Position numbers and translations under genes: made by a program | Assembly (NCBI RefSeq): GCF_002920535.1 | Contig: NZ_PQSS01000011.1 | Location: 62,001 to 126,000 of the forward strand | DNA length: 64,000 nucleotides | Direction of reading: 5' to 3' | Origin: Streptomyces sp. Ru71 | GTDB lineage: Bacteria; Actinomycetota; Actinomycetes; Streptomycetales; Streptomycetaceae | Shown here: positions 16,775 through 26,723 of the stretch, in pieces | Numbering within the stretch: the stretch's first letter is position 1 | Layout of the letters: each line of letters opens with the position of its first letter | The notes under the pieces: model-generated | The model's input: the letters and a program-made list of their open reading frames with translations, nothing else | What the model was told of the DNA's origin: nothing | The model's database searches: none

Positions 16775-18412
16775 TCAGTGGCCGGCGCCCGCCGTGGCCG
16801 GGGGCAGTTCGGTCTGGACGCCCGGGTCGCCGGCGTCCGCCGTGTAGTCCTCCGGGCGGGTCTCGTCGACGCCCTCGGGGGCCTTCACGGCCTTCAGGAC
16901 GAAGGTGAGGACCACCGTCACCACGACGTTCAGCACGAACGCCGTCAGGCCGATGTAGCCGATCTCGCCGATGCCGGGGATCTCCTTGGCGGAGCCGCCG
17001 AAGTGCTTCTGGCTCGGGTTGGTCGGCGACGGCACCCCGTAGGCGACGAGCGTGCCGTAGACCATGCCGACCGCCCAGCCGGCCAGCAGCGCCCAGCGGT
17101 GGAACCAGCGGGTGAACAGACCGCCGACCAGCGCCGGGAACGTCTGCAGGATCCAGATGCCGCCCAGCAGCTGGAAGTTGATCGCGACCGTCTTGTCCAT
17201 GGTGAGGACGAAGACCAGCGCGCCCACCTTCACCAGCAGGGAGACGATCTTGGAGACCTGGGCCTCCTGCTTCGGCGTGGCGTCCGGCTTGATGAAGTCC
17301 CGGTAGATGTTGCGGGTGAAGAGGTTGGCCGCCGCGATCGACATGATCGCCGCCGGGACCAGCGCGCCGATGCCGATCGCCGCGAAGGCGATGCCCGCGA
17401 ACCAGTCCGGGAACATGTTCTCGAACAGCTGCGGGATGGCCAGCTGGCCGTTCTGCACCTTGATCCCGGCCGCGATCGCCATGAAGCCGAGCAGCGCGAG
17501 CAGGCCCAGCATCAGGGAGTACAGCGGCAGGATCGTGGTGTTGCGCCGGATCACCTCACGGCTCTTGGACGACAGGGTCGCGGTGATCGAGTGCGGGTAC
17601 ATGAACAGCGCGAGCGCGGAGCCCAACGCCAGGGTGGCGTAGGTCCATTGCTGCGCCTCGCCCGAGGCCAGCGCACCACGCGGCTTGCCCGTGGTCGGGT
17701 TGACCTGGCTGAACGCGTCGCCCGCCTTGGCGAAGATGTCGTCGAACCCGCCCAGCTTGATCGGGATGTAGATGATCGCCACCGCGATGACGATGTAGAT
17801 CAGCGCGTCCTTCACGAACGCGATCAGCGCGGGGGCCCGCAGACCCGACGAGTAGGTGTACGCCGCCAGCACGCCGAACGCGATCAGCAGCGGCAGGTCC
17901 TTGACGAACCAGTTGGTGTTCTCGCCGCCGCCGACGCCCATCACGTCCAGCACGGCCTGGATGCCGACGAGCTGGAGCGCGATGTACGGCATCGTCGCGA
18001 GGATGCCGGTCAGCGCCACCGCCAGCGACAGCCCCTTGGAACCGAACCGGCCCCGTACGAAGTCCGAGGTCGTCACGTACCCGTGCTTGTGCGACACCGA
18101 CCACAGGCGCGGCAGGAACGTGAAGATCAGCGGGTAGACGAGGATCGTGTACGGCACCGCGAAGAAGCCGGACGCGCCCGCCGCGTAGATCGCCGCCGGC
18201 ACGGCGACGAACGTGTACGCCGTGTACAGGTCACCGCCGAGCAGGAACCAGGTGATCCAGGTGCCGAACGACCGTCCGCCCAGGCCCCATTCGTCCAGGC
18301 TGTGCTCGTTCTCGGCCTTGCGCCACCGGGCGGCCAGGAAGCCCATGACGGTGACGAGCAGGAAGAAGAAGATGAAGACGCCGAGTGCGACGCCGTTCAC
18401 GTCGTCCTTCAC
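16775..18412 (-). CDS. sodium:solute symporter, MctP-like (monocarboxylate type)
   Basis: A 545-residue protein with about 13 hydrophobic helices. The N-terminal region reads GFLAARWRKAENEHSLDEWGLGGRSFG, and the GGDLYTAYTF and YPLIFTFLPRLW stretches are typical of the SSS family branch that includes MctP-like uptake systems for lactate, pyruvate and other monocarboxylates. The substrate is inferred from family likeness only. The C-terminal 40 residues are an acidic cytoplasmic tail. The start overlaps the stop of the upstream DUF3311 gene by four bases, the usual pairing for this subfamily. Confidence 0.88.
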   Translation of the reverse strand: MKDDVNGVALGVFIFFFLLVTVMGFLAARWRKAENEHSLDEWGLGGRSFGTWITWFLLGGDLYTAYTFVAVPAAIYAAGASGFFAVPYTILVYPLIFTFLPRLWSVSHKHGYVTTSDFVRGRFGSKGLSLAVALTGILATMPYIALQLVGIQAVLDVMGVGGGENTNWFVKDLPLLIAFGVLAAYTYSSGLRAPALIAFVKDALIYIVIAVAIIYIPIKLGGFDDIFAKAGDAFSQVNPTTGKPRGALASGEAQQWTYATLALGSALALFMYPHSITATLSSKSREVIRRNTTILPLYSLMLGLLALLGFMAIAAGIKVQNGQLAIPQLFENMFPDWFAGIAFAAIGIGALVPAAIMSIAAANLFTRNIYRDFIKPDATPKQEAQVSKIVSLLVKVGALVFVLTMDKTVAINFQLLGGIWILQTFPALVGGLFTRWFHRWALLAGWAVGMVYGTLVAYGVPSPTNPSQKHFGGSAKEIPGIGEIGYIGLTAFVLNVVVTVVLTFVLKAVKAPEGVDETRPEDYTADAGDPGVQTELPPATAGAGH

Positions 18413-18675
18413 TTGTCCGCACCGCCCTTCTGAGAGGCACGGGCGCGCTGGTCACGCTGCCACAGCTTGTAGGCGATCATCGTCAGCGCCGTGGAGATGA
18501 GCACCCACAGCATCTGGTACCAGTAGAAGAACGGGATTCCGATGAACGCCGGGTCCACCTTGGCGTACGAACCCACCCACAGCATCGCCACGAAGGGCGC
18601 GACAAGGCAGAGGGCGATGACGACGCGTGCAGGCGTCACCACCGCCGGTCTGGACACATCTGGCGCATTCGACAT
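18409..18675 (-). CDS. DUF3311 small membrane protein
   Basis: An 88-residue protein with two membrane helices (about 20-38 and 52-70) and the DUF3311-like segment FIGIPFFYWYQMLWV. Genes of this family precede SSS-type symporters in many actinobacteria and proteobacteria, and probably encode an accessory subunit. Its last codons overlap the transporter start by four bases, so the two are translated together. Confidence 0.88.
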   Translation of the reverse strand: MSNAPDVSRPAVVTPARVVIALCLVAPFVAMLWVGSYAKVDPAFIGIPFFYWYQMLWVLISTALTMIAYKLWQRDQRARASQKGGADK

Positions 18676-18763
18676 CGCGCGGCTCCCGTCCCCTCACTGA
18701 TCACCTGTGCAAGTGCGCAGGAAATCTAGGTCAGGTGTGGCGGGAACGGAACCCCTCGTCCGC

Positions 18764-18793
18764 ATAACGGTCGTTGGCTGCCTGGACCGTTAT
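18764..18793. promoter_or_regulatory. inverted repeat upstream of the symporter operon
   Basis: ATAACGGTC and GACCGTTAT form a perfect 9-bp inverted repeat with a 12-base spacer, 88-118 bases upstream of the DUF3311 start and 30-59 bases past the dasR stop. It could be an operator for the transporter or part of the dasR 3' end. The length of the spacer argues against a simple terminator. Confidence 0.45.
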
Positions 18794-18822
18794 CCGACCG
18801 CGACTTCGACGGGATGTGACGG

Positions 18823-20572
<1,750 letters not shown>

Positions 20573-20698
20573 GCTGGCCTGCCGTTTCGAAGAGGGGACT
20601 CGGAGGTGGGACTGGGCCCGTGCGGGCCGGGACCGGGGCCCGTGCGGGCCGGGGACCGGGGTCCGTCGGGGCCGATGGCTCTGCCCGGAAACGGGCAG

Positions 20699-20714
20699 TG
20701 TGGTTTAGACCAAT
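20699..20714. promoter_or_regulatory. DasR-responsive element upstream of nagB
   Basis: TGGTTTAGACCA at 20701-20712, with flanking G/T and A/T bases, matches the dre palindrome TGGTCTAGACCA at 11 of 12 positions. It sits 129 bases upstream of the nagB start, a position suited to repression by DasR. Confidence 0.82.
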
Positions 20715-20807
20715 CTAACAGAGACAGGTGCCCGTATCCCAGGGTCCCCGGACCCTCCGCCTCCCGCCACCGCCCGGCAGGCAGCGCCCTGGCCGAGTGT
20801 CCTGGGG

Positions 20808-21561
20808 TCAGGTCAGCGACCCCCCCCGTCGCGTCCAGCCAGTGACCGGTCACCCAGCGGCCGTCGTCCGAGGCGAGGAAGGCCACCGCGTCGGCGATGT
20901 CCGCCGGCATGCCCACCCGGCCGAGCGCCGAGTACGCGGCGGCGCCCTGCCGCGCCTGATCGCTCACCCGCAGCCACCCGGCGTTGATGTCGGTGTCGAC
21001 GATGCCGGGCGCCACCGAGTTCACCGTGATCCCCCGGGGGCCGAGCACCTTGGACAGGTCCCGGGTGAAGACGTCGAGCGCGCCCTTCGTCATCGCGTAC
21101 GCCATCAACTGCGGCATCGCGGCGCTGTGGGCGAGGCCGGACGATATGTTCACCACGCGCCCGCCGTCCCTGAGCCTGCGCAGCCCGAGCTGGGTGATGA
21201 AGTGCGGCGCCTTCACGTTCACCGCGAAGAGGCGGTCGTACTCCCCCTCGTCGATCTCATCGAACGGGCGGCTGGTCCCGATCCCGGCGTTGTTCACCAG
21301 GATGTCCAGCCCGTCGGCGTGCCGGTCGAACTCGGCCCACAGACGCTCGGCGTCCCCCGCCACGCCCAGCTCCGCCCCGATGGTGAAGGCCGAGCCGCCC
21401 TCCGCCTCGATCCCGGCGACCGTCTCCTTGGCCGCTGCCTCGTTGCTGCCGTAGTGCACCGCGACACGCGCCCCGTCACGCGCCAGCCGCTCGGCGACCG
21501 CTCGCCCGATTCCCCTGCTCGCCCCCGTCACCAGGGCCGTCCTGCCCCCGAGCACGCCCAT
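20808..21561 (-). pseudogene. short-chain dehydrogenase with a homopolymer frameshift at its 3' end
   Basis: From ATG 21561 the protein reads as a normal [19 protein letters not shown] (NAD(P)-binding), LVNNAGIG, NISSG, and the catalytic YAMTK. It should end shortly after WVTGHWLDATGG. At 20820-20827 there is a run of eight C (G on the coding strand). With seven, the frame would read GGSLT and stop at 20808, a typical SDR ending; with eight, it reads through for more than 200 codons into nagB antisense. This is either a sequencing error or a real, recent slippage. The core is otherwise intact, so function may survive. It is divergent from the TetR gene. Confidence 0.8.
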
Positions 21562-21596
21562 GTCGGCACTCCCCTCGATCCGTCGCCGCATTTGTC

Positions 21597-21655
21597 TAGC
21601 GGTCGCTACAAAAAAACCGTACGACAGCCCGCAGACATTTCTCTAGTGCCCGCTA
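21597..21655. promoter_or_regulatory. two TetR-type operators in the SDR/TetR divergent spacer
   Basis: TAGCGGTCGCTA (21597-21608) is a perfect inverted repeat; TAGTGCCCGCTA (21644-21655) is an imperfect copy. Their centres are 47 bases apart, one close to each gene start. This arrangement fits repression of both genes by the TetR protein encoded to the right. Confidence 0.75.
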
Positions 21656-21668
21656 TAAAATCCCTCCC

Positions 21669-22409
21669 ATGGGTGAGCAGCGAATGGGCAGCGCGGCTGC
21701 GGACGACAGGGCCGCTGCCGACGGCAGCGCGTCGGCAGACGACAGCGCGTCGGCAGACGACAGCGCGTCGGCAGACGACAGCGCGACCGGGCGCGGCGGA
21801 CCGGTGCCGGCGCGTACCCCGCGTCCCCGTGGCCGCCCCCGCGCCTTCGACCGGGAGACCGCGCTGGAGAAGGCGGTCATGGCCTTCTGGGAGCGGGGCT
21901 ACGAGGCGACCTCGGTCTCCGATCTCACCCGCGTCATGGGCATCGGCGCCCCCAGCCTGTACGCGGCCTTCGGGGACAAGCGCTCGCTGTTCGAGGAGGT
22001 CGTCAGGGTCTACGGCGTCACGCACGGCGCCTTCTCGCAGCGCGCCCTGGACGAGGAGCCGAGCGCCGAGGCGGCCGTCGCGCGGCTGCTGCGGGAGGCC
22101 GCCGCACAGTTCACCGACCCCGGTCATCCGCACGGCTGCCTCGTCATCCACGCGGCCACCAATTGCTCGACCCCCGAGGTCGAGCAGGCCCTGCGCCGGC
22201 AGCGGCAGGCCGCCGTCGCCGCCATCGAGAGCCGTATCCGGGCCGACGTCGTCGCCGGTGCGCTGCCTGCGGACACCGACGCGGGCACCCTCGCGCGACA
22301 CGCCGCCGCCGTGTTCCAGGGCATGTCACAGCAGGCACGGGATGGGGCGAGCCGGGAGGAACTGGAAGCGGTCGCGGAATTTGCCATGTCCATCTGGCCC
22401 CGCAGCTGA
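21669..22409 (+). CDS. TetR-family regulator with repeat-bearing N-terminus
   Basis: A 246-residue regulator. The HTH lies at about residues 60-105 (ALEKAVMAFWERGYEATSVSDLTRVMGIGAPSLYAAFGDKRSLF) and the ligand domain follows, with the HPHGCLVIHAATN segment seen in a large TetR subgroup that controls SDR and other detoxification genes. The first 55 residues are unusual: three SASADD repeats encoded by a perfect 18-bp tandem array. The gene is divergent from the SDR and shares two operators with it, so it probably represses both. The ligand is unknown. Confidence 0.9.
   Translation: MGEQRMGSAAADDRAAADGSASADDSASADDSASADDSATGRGGPVPARTPRPRGRPRAFDRETALEKAVMAFWERGYEATSVSDLTRVMGIGAPSLYAAFGDKRSLFEEVVRVYGVTHGAFSQRALDEEPSAEAAVARLLREAAAQFTDPGHPHGCLVIHAATNCSTPEVEQALRRQRQAAVAAIESRIRADVVAGALPADTDAGTLARHAAAVFQGMSQQARDGASREELEAVAEFAMSIWPRS
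21726..21785 (+). repeat. 18-bp tandem repeat in the TetR gene
   Basis: Three perfect copies of AGCGCGTCGGCAGACGAC (21726-21743, 21744-21761, 21762-21779) and a 6-base partial copy encode SASADD repeats. The period is six codons, so copy-number change would lengthen or shorten the N-terminal tail without breaking the frame. Confidence 0.95.
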
Positions 22410-22489
22410 GCCGGGCGGGCTAGGCTGCGCAGCAGCAACTTCACACAGACCTGCGCCGAACAAACCGCCGCCGACGCATGGACACGCCT

Positions 22490-22505
22490 ACTGGTCTAGT
22501 CCACA
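22490..22505. promoter_or_regulatory. DasR-responsive element upstream of the histidine kinase
   Basis: ACTGGTCTAGTCCACA matches the 16-base dre consensus ACTGGTCTAGACCAGT at 13 positions, with the core TGGTCTAG-CCA intact. It lies 80 bases past the TetR stop and 311 bases upstream of the kinase start, so it could control a long-leader kinase transcript or an unrecognised small RNA. Confidence 0.75.
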
Positions 22506-22815
22506 ATCGTCGGGAGAGCGCGAGAACGACCAGCGCAGGACCAGAGCCTCCGTCTTCCCCGCACAGGAAGGCGGACCGAGGAACCGGTGCTCTCTGCCCT
22601 GACTGCCCCGGGTCCTCACCTTCGGCCGACCGGGACCGCACACCCCGCGGCCGATATTGCTCCGGGCTGCGGTGCCGGGAGGGTTGAGGGTCCCTCCCAG
22701 GCGCCGCGGCCCGCGGGTGTTTCCGGGGCCGGTGCGGCAGGCCCAGGGGACCCACGGCCGCCTCCCCGCGCCGTGCATTTCAGGGCCGTACAAACCGCCA
22801 GGTACGCTCGCACAC
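22506..22815 (+). other. 310-base region between dre and histidine kinase start
   Basis: No convincing ORF is seen on either strand: the open frames are short and rich in Pro, Arg and Ser. A GGGAGGG/CCCTCCC hairpin lies near 22676-22700. The region is probably a 5' leader or contains the kinase promoter. Confidence 0.4.
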
Positions 22816-24291
22816 GTGCCCTCCATGAACGAACTGGTCCGCCAGCACACCGGCCTCGACGACTCCGATCTCGAATGGCTCCATCTGCTGGTCTCGGAGT
22901 GGCAGCTGCTCTCCGACCTCTCCTTCGCCGACCTGGTCCTGTGGGTCCCCACCCGCGACGGCACGCGCTACGTCTCGGTCGCCCAGATGCGGCCCAACAC
23001 CGGCCCCACCTCCTACCAGGACGACATGGTCGGCCACCTGGTCCCGCGCGGCCGCAGGCCCATGCTGGACGCCGCGCTCGACGAGGGCCGGATCGTGCGC
23101 GAGGGCGACCCGGAGTGGCGCGAGGAGGTGCCGGTACGGGTCGAGTCCATCCCCGTACGGCGTGAGGGCCGCGTCCTCGGTGTGATCGCGCGCAACACGA
23201 ACCTGCTCACCGTGCGCACCCCGAGCCGCCTGGAGCTGACCTACCTGCAGAGCGCCTCCGACCTGGCGCAGATGATCGCGGCCGGCTCCTTCCCGTTCCC
23301 GAACCAGCAGGTCGACATGGACGCCTCGCCGCGCGTCGGCGACGGCCTGATCCGGCTGGACGCCGACGGACTCGTCCAGTACGCCTCCCCGAACGCGCTG
23401 TCCGCCTACCACCGGCTCGGTCTCGCCTCCGACCTCGTCGGCCAGCACCTGGGCCAGACCACCGCGGAACTCGCTCCGACGCGCGGGCCGGTGGACGAGG
23501 CGCTCGCCAAGGTCGCCAGCGGCTGGGCGCCGCGCGAGTTCGAGATCGAGGCCAACGACGGGGTCATCCAGTTCCGGGCGATCCCGCTCAAGCCCAAGGG
23601 CACCCGCATCGGTTCGCTGGTGCTGCTCCGGGACGTGACGGAACTGCGGCGCCGTGAGCGCGAGTTGATCACCAAGGACGCCACCATCCGGGAGATCCAC
23701 CACCGGGTGAAGAACAACCTCCAGACGGTTGCGGCCCTGCTGCGGCTGCAGGCCCGGCGCATCGACTCCGAGCGCGGACGGGAGGCGCTGGAGGAGGCGG
23801 TCCGCCGGGTCGGCTCGATCGCCATCGTCCACGAGACGCTGTCTCAGAACCTGGACGAGCGGGTGGAGTTCGACGAGATCGCCGACCGGGTGCTGTCGAT
23901 GGTCGCGGAGATCTCCCCGGGCAAGGTCACCGGCCGGCGCACCGGCCGCTTCGGCATCCTGGACGCCGAGGTCGCCACGCCGCTGTCGATGGTCCTCACC
24001 GAGGTTCTGCAGAACGCCCTGGAGCACGGCTTCCGTCAGGGCGACACCGGCACGGTCGAGGTCTCGGCGGTGCGCGGCGGTACGACGAAGGAGGCCCGCC
24101 TGCTGGTGACGGTCCAGGACGACGGCGTCGGCCTGCCCGAGGGATTCGACCCGCACACGGCAGGAAACCTGGGCCTGCAGATCGTCCGCACACTGGTGGA
24201 GGGCGAGCTGGGCGGCACCTTCGACATGGTCCCGGCCCCGGAGCGGGGCACCCAGGTGATCCTCGACATCCCGGTGCGGGCGCAGAAGTAG
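22816..24291 (+). CDS. HisKA_2-family sensor histidine kinase
   Basis: A 491-residue soluble kinase from GTG 22816 (MPSMNELVRQHTGLDDSDLE). The N-terminal 160 residues resemble the HisKA_2 N-terminal/GAF-like module, a PAS domain follows at about 175-285, then the phosphoacceptor helix with the histidine of EIHHRVKNNLQTVAALLRLQ, and a HATPase domain with EVLQNALEHG, DDGVGLPEGF and GNLGLQIV. There is no membrane segment, so it senses a cytoplasmic signal. No response regulator is adjacent, so it is an orphan. A dre 311 bases upstream suggests a link to aminosugar control. Confidence 0.93.
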   Translation: MPSMNELVRQHTGLDDSDLEWLHLLVSEWQLLSDLSFADLVLWVPTRDGTRYVSVAQMRPNTGPTSYQDDMVGHLVPRGRRPMLDAALDEGRIVREGDPEWREEVPVRVESIPVRREGRVLGVIARNTNLLTVRTPSRLELTYLQSASDLAQMIAAGSFPFPNQQVDMDASPRVGDGLIRLDADGLVQYASPNALSAYHRLGLASDLVGQHLGQTTAELAPTRGPVDEALAKVASGWAPREFEIEANDGVIQFRAIPLKPKGTRIGSLVLLRDVTELRRRERELITKDATIREIHHRVKNNLQTVAALLRLQARRIDSERGREALEEAVRRVGSIAIVHETLSQNLDERVEFDEIADRVLSMVAEISPGKVTGRRTGRFGILDAEVATPLSMVLTEVLQNALEHGFRQGDTGTVEVSAVRGGTTKEARLLVTVQDDGVGLPEGFDPHTAGNLGLQIVRTLVEGELGGTFDMVPAPERGTQVILDIPVRAQK

Positions 24292-24438
24292 TACAGGACA
24301 GAAGCGGTACGGGACCGACGCGGCGGATGTCACAGAGAGTGAGTGACCCTCGCCATAGGGGGTAAGTGGCCCTCCTCACCTGGGAGTTGAGGGCCGCGTC
24401 ACAGGGGTCCGGGACAGCTCGTACGAGTTGGGGACAGC

Positions 24439-24469
24439 AAAAAGCCCCGGACCGCCATTGGTCCGAGGC
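24439..24469 (-). terminator. intrinsic terminator of wblE
   Basis: On the minus strand GCCTCGGACC and GGTCCGGGGC pair across an AATGGC loop and are followed by TTTTTG. This is a classical hairpin plus U-tract, about 105 bases past the wblE stop. The kinase gene converges on it from the left. Confidence 0.9.
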
Positions 24470-24572
24470 TAGTGCTCGACTTCTTCGTTCACTGCGCGCT
24501 GCGGCTCGGGGGCGGGAGATGCGCACGCGATGTGCGCGCCGCCAAGCTCAGGCTGTCAGCAGGGGTGGGACG

Positions 24573-24830
24573 TCAGGCGGAGGCCTGACGGGCCCGGTTG
24601 CGGGCGGCGCGGCGCTTCATGGCGCGGCGCTCGTCCTCGCTGAGACCACCCCAGACGCCGGAGTCCTGACCGGACTCAAGCGCCCACTGCAGACACTGCT
24701 CGATCACCGGGCAGCGACGGCAGACGGCCTTGGCTTCCTCGATCTGCAGCAGCGCAGGACCGGTGTTGCCGATGGGGAAGAAGAGCTCGGGGTCTTCCTC
24801 GCGGCAAACGGCGTTGTGACGCCAGTCCAT
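24573..24830 (-). CDS. wblE: WhiB-like iron-sulphur regulator WblE (WhiB1 type)
   Basis: An 85-residue protein. The four cluster ligands are Cys9, Cys37, Cys40 and Cys46, and the GVWGG turn (58-62) is followed by a basic DNA-binding tail (AMKRRAARNRARQ). Sequence and length match the WblE/WhiB1 branch, which binds a nitric-oxide-sensitive [4Fe-4S] cluster and, in mycobacteria, partners the principal sigma factor. The start at 24830 follows a GAGAGG ribosome-binding site. A long AT-richer leader lies upstream and a strong terminator downstream, so the gene is monocistronic. Confidence 0.96.
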   Translation of the reverse strand: MDWRHNAVCREEDPELFFPIGNTGPALLQIEEAKAVCRRCPVIEQCLQWALESGQDSGVWGGLSEDERRAMKRRAARNRARQASA

Positions 24831-25151
24831 GGCTGCTACCTCTCCTTGGTATTACGTGCAAGTTGCTTGTGAATGTGAACGCTTTCACGAATCCCTCAAC
24901 AAGTGAAGGGCCGACCGCCGAGTCTTCCCCGGCGTGGTCCTGTGGTTTGTAGAGGGGTTCCGGTGATCAGTGGAGGCCGGTGTTGCGGGCCGTCCCGATC
25001 GCCACGTAGAGACTCGCAAACCTCAGCGGCGGATACAACCCCTTCTGGAAAGTTTTTTTTGATTCTTCGGTGTCGACTAGGTCACAGCCGTACTTCCATG
25101 GGGTGGATCCTGGCCTAAACGTTCGAGTGAAAGGACTTTGGCCCGTTCTGC
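24831..25151 (-). promoter_or_regulatory. wblE upstream region and leader
   Basis: These 321 bases separate wblE from the kinase-family gene at 25152. They are less GC-rich than average and include an A8 run (minus strand, near 25050) and a near-palindrome GTGAAAGCGTTCAC (about 24876-24889). No ORF is convincing. I cannot assign -35/-10 boxes with confidence; the length suggests a long transcribed leader, as reported for whiB-like genes in general. Confidence 0.5.
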
Positions 25152-26120
25152 TCACACAATCACACGCAGTGCACGGCGTACACCTGTGAACGTCACGCTG
25201 GTACGCAGCCCCAGATGGTCACCGTCCATCTGGAGGGGGAGCGGGGCCTTCGAATGCAAGGTGAACCGGTCCAGATCGTGCAGTGTGACGGCGTGCTTGC
25301 CGCGCGGTCCGCGCTCCGGGGACGAAGTGAGCAACTGGGTGCCATACCGGGCGACGGCGGGCGTGGAGAGGCGGCTGAGACCGAACAGATCGAGCCCGGT
25401 GTCGAACGACGCCTGCGGGGAGGCGTAGATCGGCCGGTTGCCGAGGAACGTCCAGGGCGAGGTGTTCGAAACTATCGACAGCACGAGATCCTCGACCGGC
25501 TCCTCGCCGGCCCGCTCCAGCGTGATCGTGCCGTGCCGGCGGTTCGGCTCGCCCAGCAGCTGGCGCACCACCTGCCGTACGTACAGCGCGTGCGTCGACT
25601 TCTTGCCGCGCTCGCGGTGCTGCTCGACCCGGCCGACCACGCCCGCGTCGAAGCCGAGCCCCGCGTTGAAGGTGAACCAGCGCTCCGGTACGGCCTCGTC
25701 CTCGGTGCCCGGAGTGCCCGAGGCCAGGCCCAGGCCGACCGTGCGCTCGCTGCCCTGGCGCAGCGCGTCCAGCAGGGCGCCGGTCGCCTCGACGGCGTCG
25801 TTGGGCAGCCCCAGCGCGCGGGCGAAGACGTTGGTGGAGCCGCCGGGGACCACGGCGAGGCCGGGCAGCCGCTCCGGGTCGGGGCCGGCGTGCAGCAGGC
25901 CGTTGACGACCTCGTTGACCGTGCCGTCGCCGCCGAGCGCCACGACGAGGTCGATGTCGTCGCCGAGGGCGGCCTGCCGGCCCAGGTCGCGCGCGTGCCC
26001 GCGGTACTCGGTGGTGACCGCCTCCAGCTTCATCTCACTGGCGAGCGCGTGGATGAGCACGTCACGTGTGCGCGCACTGGTAGTGGTTGCCGCCGGATTG
26101 ACCACGAGAAGTGCACGCAT
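25152..26120 (-). CDS. diacylglycerol kinase/sphingosine kinase-family lipid kinase
   Basis: A 322-residue protein of the DagK catalytic family. MRALLVVNPAATTTS opens the ATP-binding half; GGDGTVNEVVNGL near residue 65 and PGGSTNVFARALGLP near residue 95 are the signature loops. The second half holds beta-sandwich sequence ending with QMDGDHLG. Members phosphorylate diacylglycerol or related lipids at the membrane face; the substrate here is unknown. I use ATG 26120 since upstream sequence lies in the divergent promoter region. Confidence 0.92.
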   Translation of the reverse strand: MRALLVVNPAATTTSARTRDVLIHALASEMKLEAVTTEYRGHARDLGRQAALGDDIDLVVALGGDGTVNEVVNGLLHAGPDPERLPGLAVVPGGSTNVFARALGLPNDAVEATGALLDALRQGSERTVGLGLASGTPGTEDEAVPERWFTFNAGLGFDAGVVGRVEQHRERGKKSTHALYVRQVVRQLLGEPNRRHGTITLERAGEEPVEDLVLSIVSNTSPWTFLGNRPIYASPQASFDTGLDLFGLSRLSTPAVARYGTQLLTSSPERGPRGKHAVTLHDLDRFTLHSKAPLPLQMDGDHLGLRTSVTFTGVRRALRVIV

Positions 26121-26264
26121 GACGGGAAGCGTACCTACTGAGCGGTACTCGTACGAGAGCGAGGTAGGGATCGGGTAAGAGCCCGCCCCGGCGAGGCCGA
26201 GGTCGAGAGGGGGCGGGCCGGTGGGGGACGCCGGTGGGGGAAACGTGAGGGCTACCCTTCTGGG

Positions 26265-26717
26265 GTGAGCAGTGAGCAGACCCCCGCCTCCGCCAAGCCC
26301 CAGGACGACCTCGCCGGACCCCGGCCGCGGCGTCTGACGTACGCCGCCGTGCTCGCCGGTCTCGAAGGGCTCACGGTGCTGGTCGGTGGGGTGTGGATGC
26401 TCGCCCTCGGTCTCACCGGCGAAGTGGATCACCGGCAGCAGGCCGTGACCGGCGGGGTGACGCTCGTCATCCTCGCGCTGCTGCCGCTGCTGGCCGCCCG
26501 CGGGCTGCTGGCCCGGCGCAGCTGGAGCCGCGGCCCGGCCGTCATCACGCAGCTCATGGCGCTGCCGGTGTCCTACAGCCTGATCCACGCCGACGGCGTC
26601 GCCATCCCGGCGGGCATCGCGCTCGCCGCCGTCGCCATCGCCGCACTGGTGCTGCTGGTCAACGGCGAGACCACCCGGGCCCTCGGGATCCGGGGGCCCG
26701 GCAACGCGGAGAAGTGA
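26265..26717 (+). CDS. four-helix integral membrane protein
   Basis: A 150-residue protein from GTG 26265. A 22-residue polar N-terminus precedes four hydrophobic segments (about 26-48, 60-80, 90-106, 112-132). No family motif is recognised. Orthologues of this type sit next to sigH in related genomes as far as I recall. It is divergent from the DagK-family gene across 144 bases (which contain the palindrome CTCGTACGAG at about 26148-26157) and converges on sigH with only six bases between stops. Confidence 0.8.
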   Translation: MSSEQTPASAKPQDDLAGPRPRRLTYAAVLAGLEGLTVLVGGVWMLALGLTGEVDHRQQAVTGGVTLVILALLPLLAARGLLARRSWSRGPAVITQLMALPVSYSLIHADGVAIPAGIALAAVAIAALVLLVNGETTRALGIRGPGNAEK

Positions 26718-26723
26718 CCCGGG

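Noticed and set aside
16700..18433. 577-codon open frame on the plus strand opposite the symporter
   Set aside because: It encodes a monotonous Arg/Gln/Asp-rich product and is antisense to an obvious membrane transporter.
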